The notes under the pieces were generated by a model that saw nothing but the letters and a program-made list of their open reading frames with translations, was not told the origin of the DNA and did no database searches. From Haliea sp. (GTDB lineage: Bacteria > Pseudomonadota > Gammaproteobacteria > Pseudomonadales > Halieaceae), in the NCBI GenBank assembly GCA_002692965.1, contig NZNC01000005.1:247134-311133 (forward strand): a stretch of DNA of 64,000 bases, given 5' to 3'. This document shows positions 59,724-64,000 of the stretch, piece after piece; the first letter of the stretch is position 1, and each line of letters opens with the position of its first letter. The position numbers were made by a program, and so were the translations under genes.

Positions 59724-60899
59724 ATGCACATGGTTGTTTATGCTGTCCGTATAATTAGAAAAATTTATAAATTAATATTTGGCTATCAAGATAAAGTGTT
59801 GTTAATTTCACATGCAGTTGTGCCGGGGAGTATGGGTGATCAAGCCATGCTTGATGCCGCTGCGAATTATTTGAAAAAGGAAGGCTTCAATCTATCAATT
59901 TTATATGGGCATAAAGAAAGAGAAGTAGATATCCGGCTCTCGGGTGCTAGTAAAATCTTTGTTCTTCCGAAGTCTTTTGTGAACAGAGCAAAGTACGTAC
60001 ATGCCTTGATTTCATCTGATGAAGCAATGATTACAGGTGCTGATGTTATTGATGGAATTTATCATGGATCGTCAATTTGGATAGATTTTTTACAATTAGC
60101 CAGTGATATCGGAGTAAAGGTTAGAGTTTTAGGCTTTAGTTTTTCAAGCTATCCAGTTAAAAAAGCTGTAGAACAGCTTAAAGATTGCTCAAACATTCAG
60201 TTTATGTCGAGAGACATAAATTCTCTTAGGCGCTTTGAAAGCTATACAGAACAAAAAGCAAAATTGGTTGCAGATGTGGCATTTCTTCTTGAGCCCGAGC
60301 TGTCAACCGAAGAGGCAGTTAATATTCAAGATTTTATATTAAAAAAGAAGCAAGAGGATGCAGTTGTAGCTGGTGTTAATGTTTCAGGGCATGTTTTTTC
60401 TAAGTTAGATGAATCTGCGCTTACTGCCTTTATCAAGACCCTGAATTTTTGGCTGGAGATGGATGAAAAACATTGCATTATATTAGTTCCTCATGATGTA
60501 AGAGACGAGATTGGTGATTTAGAGTTGTTGCGAAAAATTTATGCTGCTCTGGAGAGAAGGTTCAGCGATAGAGTTAAGTTGCTAGAATTCCCTACAGCTT
60601 GGAACGTCAAGGCTCTAGCCGGAAATTTTGATTTCGCGATATCAGCAAGGATGCATTTTACAATTGCTTGTATGGGGATGGGAGTGCCCGCTCTGTCTCT
60701 CGTTTACCAAGATAAGTTTGAGGGTTTAGAAGAGCATTTTAAGCTCGATAATACAACGATAGAGCCAACCGTAGTTGCTAATCCTGAAGTGTTTCAAGAA
60801 GAAATTATAAGTTTTCAAGAAAAGAGTTTTGCACTAAAAAACAAAATAAAAAATATTTTACCCTCTGTTATCGAGCTTTCGAAACAAAACTTTAGATAA
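59724..60899 (+). CDS. Polysaccharide pyruvyl transferase family protein
   Basis: 391 residues. The start KVLLISHAVVPGSMGDQAML, the segment MITGADVIDGIYHGSSIWID, DVAFLLEP, and the C-terminal ISARMHFTIACMGMGVPALSLVYQDKFEG are typical of the CsaB/WcaK pyruvyltransferase family, which adds ketal pyruvate from PEP to sugars. Some members transfer other groups, so the exact reaction is uncertain. The gene is strongly AT-rich (about one third GC by eye) against a GC-rich genome, indicating recent transfer. Start: ATG at 59724; the internal ATG after GYQDK is less likely. Confidence 0.85.
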   Translation: MHMVVYAVRIIRKIYKLIFGYQDKVLLISHAVVPGSMGDQAMLDAAANYLKKEGFNLSILYGHKEREVDIRLSGASKIFVLPKSFVNRAKYVHALISSDEAMITGADVIDGIYHGSSIWIDFLQLASDIGVKVRVLGFSFSSYPVKKAVEQLKDCSNIQFMSRDINSLRRFESYTEQKAKLVADVAFLLEPELSTEEAVNIQDFILKKKQEDAVVAGVNVSGHVFSKLDESALTAFIKTLNFWLEMDEKHCIILVPHDVRDEIGDLELLRKIYAALERRFSDRVKLLEFPTAWNVKALAGNFDFAISARMHFTIACMGMGVPALSLVYQDKFEGLEEHFKLDNTTIEPTVVANPEVFQEEIISFQEKSFALKNKIKNILPSVIELSKQNFR

Positions 60900-60961
60900 A
60901 GTTGCCAGCTCTTTATGTTATGGTTTTAAATTGAACATTTCGTTATGGGTAATATTTATAA

Positions 60962-61918
60962 ATGCATACTTTCGAAGGTAAAATCTCTGTAATTATACCA
61001 GCTTTCAATGCTCAGCGGTTTATAAAAAGTTCTATTGCATCTGCCCTGCAACACTCTTGTGTCGCTGAGGTTATTGTAGTGGATGATGGCTCAACTGATG
61101 AGACATACGAAATAGCGAAAGAGCTTAGAGAACGAGATAAAAGAGTTAAGCTGCTTCAGCATGAAAATGGAGCTAATCTTGGTGCTGGTGTGTCTCGCAA
61201 TACTGGGATTAAAGAATCAAAAAGTGAATTTATATCATTTTTAGATGCCGATGACTTATATCTAAGTAATCGTTTTGATAAGGCGCTTGAAATATTAAAG
61301 AAAGATATAAATGTTGATGCGGTTTATGAGGTTTTAGGAGTGCATTACTCCGACAAAAGATCCAAGATTAAGCATGTCAACAGAATGACAAAAGCTAAAA
61401 AAAACATACCTGAGCCTGTTATTCCTGTCGAATTCACAGGAGTTGAGAAAAAAACCAAACCTGAAGATTTGTTTTATCATTTGATAATTAACGATAGAGG
61501 GTGGATTCACTTAGACTGCTTAACCATCCGAAAGTCATCCTTAAATAATTTTGCTTTGTTCAATAATGATGTAATAGGAGAAGACTCAGATTTTATTATG
61601 CGGTTGTCGTGCGAACGTAAAGTTGTAGGCTCAGGCTCTTTAGAACCTGTTGCTACACGTGGTGTTCATGGTGCTAATCGCATTACTGATGAAGACGTTG
61701 TTAGAGTTGGAAAGCAAACAACCAGTTGGGAAAGGTGGCTTCATTATTCTTTAAAAAACAAGAGGCGTGATGTGATAACATTTGTTGTTATGCGCTGCGC
61801 GGACGATGGGTCAATCTTAGAAAAAGCTATAAATATAGTTAGAGTATTGGTAACAGTGCCATTTGCAATTCCATCATTTCTTCGTGGATTGCTAAGATAT
61901 TATTCCCCCCATGTCTGA
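60962..61918 (+). CDS. Glycosyltransferase family 2
   Basis: 318 residues with a GT-A fold: ISVIIPAFNAQRFIKSSIAS, EVIVVDDGSTDET, GAGVSRNTGIKESKSEFISF and the DxD-type metal site FLDADDLYLSNRFD. The remaining motif EDSDFIMRLS provides the probable base. The C-terminal end is hydrophobic (RVLVTVPFAIPSFLRGLLRYY), suggesting membrane contact. AT-rich, and 62 bases after the pyruvyltransferase gene, thus probably one operon. The sugar donor and acceptor are unknown. Confidence 0.9.
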   Translation: MHTFEGKISVIIPAFNAQRFIKSSIASALQHSCVAEVIVVDDGSTDETYEIAKELRERDKRVKLLQHENGANLGAGVSRNTGIKESKSEFISFLDADDLYLSNRFDKALEILKKDINVDAVYEVLGVHYSDKRSKIKHVNRMTKAKKNIPEPVIPVEFTGVEKKTKPEDLFYHLIINDRGWIHLDCLTIRKSSLNNFALFNNDVIGEDSDFIMRLSCERKVVGSGSLEPVATRGVHGANRITDEDVVRVGKQTTSWERWLHYSLKNKRRDVITFVVMRCADDGSILEKAINIVRVLVTVPFAIPSFLRGLLRYYSPHV

Positions 61919-62077
61919 TAGCTCCTACCTATATTTAGGTTCTCTTTCTAATTAAAATTTTTTTGATTTATTAAATCTTCCTGAAGATTAATTTAAAAAG
62001 GTTAATGTTGTTTTTTTCAAGATTAATCATTGAGATTTTAGTGGAAAGCAATTAATAAAATTACTCTCTTCTTAGAC

Positions 62078-62089
62078 CTGTGGTAGCGT
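62078..62089 (+). promoter_or_regulatory. Second ops-like motif directly before a glycosyltransferase gene
   Basis: CTGTGGTAGCGT (with ca before the ATG). It matches the ops core GGTAGCGT and differs from GGCGGTAGCGT at one core position. It is immediately upstream of the ATG at 62092, which has no Shine-Dalgarno sequence. Chance occurrence cannot be excluded. Confidence 0.3.
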
Positions 62090-62091
62090 CA

Positions 62092-63189
62092 ATGAGCACA
62101 ATCCTTCTGATCTCTCCCGAGCCGTGGGATGGGCACTTCGTTAGTAAGCACCATTATGCGCGCGAACTTACGCAGCGTGGCCATCGGGTCTTGTTCTATG
62201 GGCCCCCTGACACTGCAGGCACCCCTCGATTGGCTCCTGTGTTCGATGCCCCGGGAGATCTGCAGGTTTTGTACTCCGCGCCTGTAGCGCCAGGCTTACG
62301 CTTTGCACCTGCGTGGCTGCGCCGTACTCTGGAAGCGCGTTGGCTGAGGCAAGTGGAAAAAGTCTTGGGGCAGCCCATCGACGTGGTCTGGAATTTCGAG
62401 AATTCACGATTCTTCGACATGGGTTTTGCAGGCGACAGGCTGAAGATCTACCAGCAGGTTGATCTGAACCAGAATTTCCATCCAGAGACGGCTGCGGCGT
62501 CGGCTGACCTGTCCATTGCCATCTCTGAGCCGATCGAACGGCGCCTTGCTCCTTTTGCAAGCCACCTGATCCGCATCACGCATGGCTATGCCTCACAACA
62601 CGAGGCACAGTCCAACTCTAAACGGATTGAAACGGGTTTTGCACGTGCTTCGGTCAATGTGGTTCTGATAGGCAATCTGGACATAGCCTATCTAGATGTG
62701 TCACTTCTGACGCAGCTGGTCACGGACTATCCATATATCTCCTTTCATTTTGTTGGGGCATATACACCCTATCAAGGTCTGCACGGCGCAACGGGAACTG
62801 CGACAAATACTCATTTCTGGGGTAGGCAGCCTGCTAGCAGGTTGCCGGAGTTTCTAGTTCGCGCCGATATCCTTCTCGTAGCTTATCTAGCGAATGAGCA
62901 CCTCGAACAACTGGCTAATCCGCATAAGATAATGGAATACCTTGCTGCTGGCCGCTGTATTCTGGCCACGCGAACACTGGAATACGAAGGCCGACCTGAC
63001 CTGATCGAAACAGCACGCAACCGAGAGGATTACATGCAACGTTTTGCCGAGATTGTGGGGAATCTTGCGACATATAATTGTGCCGAAAGAGTCATTCACC
63101 GTAAAGAGTTTTCTCGTAAAAATACTTATTCGCGTCAAGTTGACCGTATAGTTCAGTCGCTTGGTTCGTATGGAAATTTACTTTCTTGA
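62092..63189 (+). CDS. Glycosyltransferase, GT-B fold
   Basis: 365 residues: MSTILLISPEPWDGHFVSKH, YARELTQRGHRVLFYGPP at the N-terminal domain and, in the C-terminal domain, LVRADILLVAYLANEHLEQL, ANPHKIMEYLAAGRCILATR, typical of GT1/GT4-like transferases of polysaccharide loci (nucleotide-sugar contact around NPHKIMEYLA). ATG at 62092 gives the usual N-terminus; the in-frame GTG at 62080 lies within an ops-like motif. The gene is less AT-rich than its two upstream neighbours, so the locus seems to be assembled from different sources. Confidence 0.85.
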   Translation: MSTILLISPEPWDGHFVSKHHYARELTQRGHRVLFYGPPDTAGTPRLAPVFDAPGDLQVLYSAPVAPGLRFAPAWLRRTLEARWLRQVEKVLGQPIDVVWNFENSRFFDMGFAGDRLKIYQQVDLNQNFHPETAAASADLSIAISEPIERRLAPFASHLIRITHGYASQHEAQSNSKRIETGFARASVNVVLIGNLDIAYLDVSLLTQLVTDYPYISFHFVGAYTPYQGLHGATGTATNTHFWGRQPASRLPEFLVRADILLVAYLANEHLEQLANPHKIMEYLAAGRCILATRTLEYEGRPDLIETARNREDYMQRFAEIVGNLATYNCAERVIHRKEFSRKNTYSRQVDRIVQSLGSYGNLLS

Positions 63190-63381
63190 TTCAATTCTTT
63201 GCAAGCTGAAAAATCTCATATAAAGATTGTTTGGATTTGTTTGGCGGTTGTTAAAATATGAAGCTAATGCCAAACAAAAGGGCTTTTCGAAAGCAAGCAA
63301 CAGATTCATTGTCTATGCAGGCGTTTCATAAAGTTTAATATGTGTTCATGAGGCTGTGATAGGTTGCTAGATGCTACCTAA
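63190..63381. other. Non-coding, AT-rich region before IS element
   Basis: 192 bases; no gene or strong repeat seen. The composition is AT-rich to about 63360, and the IS end begins at about 63382. Confidence 0.5.
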
Positions 63382-63906
63382 CAGGCTGTTGAAAAACCCT
63401 GCTTCAGGGCAAGGTATTTGAGATAATGCCGGCGGCAACATAGGACGAGATACACAGCATGCGCGGCGGCGACAACTACACCGAGAATCTGTTTTCCGTA
63501 GTGCGACTGGAGGACTTCGTTCCGTCCAATCACCCGCTCCGTCCATTGCGCACCTGGATCAACGAAGCCCTTCAGCGCATGGATCCGCTGTTCTCGCAGA
63601 TGTATGACACCGGCCTCCAAGGTGGCCGCCCCAGCATCGCACCCGAGAAGTTGCTCCGGGCGATGCTTCTCCAAGTGTTTTACAGCATTCGCAGCGAGCG
63701 GCAGCTCGTTGAGCAGATCTCCTACAACCTGTTGTTCCGTTGGTTCGTGGGTCTGTCCATTGATGACAAGGTCTGGAACCACAGTGTCTTCAGCAAGAAC
63801 CGGGACCGCATGCTTGAGCACGACGTGGTCACTGCCTTCTTTAACCAGGTGGTGGAGATGGCCGACCAGATGGATCTTTTGTCCGGCGACCATTTCAGTG
63901 TCCCCC
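63382..63906 (+). mobile_element. IS5/IS1182-type insertion sequence, 5' part
   Basis: The left end CAGGCTGTTGAAAAACCCTG is a typical terminal inverted repeat start of this IS group. The transposase gene begins 77 bases inside. Homology to the transposase stops at about 63904, where sequence unlike the expected DGTLIEAW region begins, so the element is interrupted or recombined. The right end is outside the window or lost. Confidence 0.8.
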
Positions 63907-63968
63907 TCTGTCAGCATAGTTGTCGCCTTCCCCGTTTGACTCTTAACTCTGGAGGGGGCGGTTTGTGA
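63459..63968 (+). pseudogene. Truncated IS transposase (DUF772 N-terminal part)
   Basis: MRGGDNYTENLFSVVRLEDF, VPSNHPLRPLRTWINEAL, GRPSIAPEKLLRAMLLQVFY, SIRSERQLVEQISYNLLFRW, FVGLSIDDKVWNHSVFSKNR form the N-terminal DUF772 half of an IS5/IS1182-type transposase. After LLSGDHFSV the family would continue with the first catalytic Asp; here the frame runs into unrelated PLCQHSCRLP and stops at 63968. It therefore lacks the DDE core and cannot be active. The sequence after about 63905 (ggagggggcggtttgtgag...) may be another element, cut by the window edge. Confidence 0.82.
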
Positions 63969-64000
63969 GAAGCAAGTGGCTCGGTACAACGATGAGATCA

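Larger units (their letters stand above)
59640..62090. other. Low-GC segment (probable horizontally acquired EPS genes)
   Basis: The sequence changes sharply from GC-rich to AT-rich at about 59640 and stays so through the pyruvyltransferase and GT2 genes to about 62090; the next gene is intermediate. Codon use changes with it (frequent AAA, ATA, TTA). Typical of exchanged capsule/EPS genes. Confidence 0.85.

Overview
The window is a chromosomal segment of a GC-rich gammaproteobacterium. The conserved orders tmk-holB-pilZ, tig-clpP-clpX-lon-hupB-ppiD, etfD/etfBA, cysI-DUF934 and gloB-methyltransferase-rnhA-dnaQ, together with Cti, MltD, RimK and a SohB-type S49 protease, point to this class. 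A marine Cellvibrionales/Halieaceae-type bacterium is my best guess from gene content; that is inference, not a database result.

Layout. 1-38.5 kb is mostly core: DNA replication (tmk, holB), a GH84 hydrolase, tRNA-Leu(UAG), the trigger factor/ClpXP/Lon/HU/PpiD proteostasis block, serine synthesis (serA), electron-transfer flavoprotein with its quinone oxidoreductase, a diguanylate cyclase, sulfite reduction (cysI, DUF934), methionine synthase (metH), Fe-S assembly (nfuA), DAHP synthase, murein hydrolase MltD, glyoxalase II, RNase HI, DNA polymerase III epsilon, NudC, Cti, a TRIC-like channel and RimK.

39-49 kb is accessory and the most unusual part. A tightly packed minus-strand operon encodes a protein resembling the midcut-by-XrtH family (signal peptide, internal VPTL-transmembrane-basic signal, exported domain), a small IPAL-tailed protein, a collagen-like secreted protein, a Tat-exported propeller-like protein, three phage Tail-Collar-domain proteins and a GNAT acetyltransferase. 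Divergent from it lie two unrecognised membrane proteins (one GT-C-like), then another exported protein with a PLPLWG-type tail and a GT4 glycosyltransferase. No phage structural genes and no exosortase gene are visible. I consider this the best candidate for an undescribed surface-structure system.

48.9-56.9 kb holds a decayed duplication. Two near-identical Rpn-family (PD-(D/E)XK) genes each sit beside a thioredoxin-galE neighbourhood. One neighbourhood is intact; the other is reduced to a scar in which the thioredoxin end is joined directly to the galE end. Between the copies are a SWIM/SNF2 helicase and a broken Rpn gene of a different subfamily. A short palindromic motif recurs four times around these genes.

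57-64 kb begins an exopolysaccharide locus: an EPS-associated MarR-type regulator with an ops-like leader motif, an ABC flippase-type exporter, then a sharply AT-rich block with a pyruvyltransferase and a GT2, another glycosyltransferase, and a truncated IS5/IS1182-type element at the right edge.
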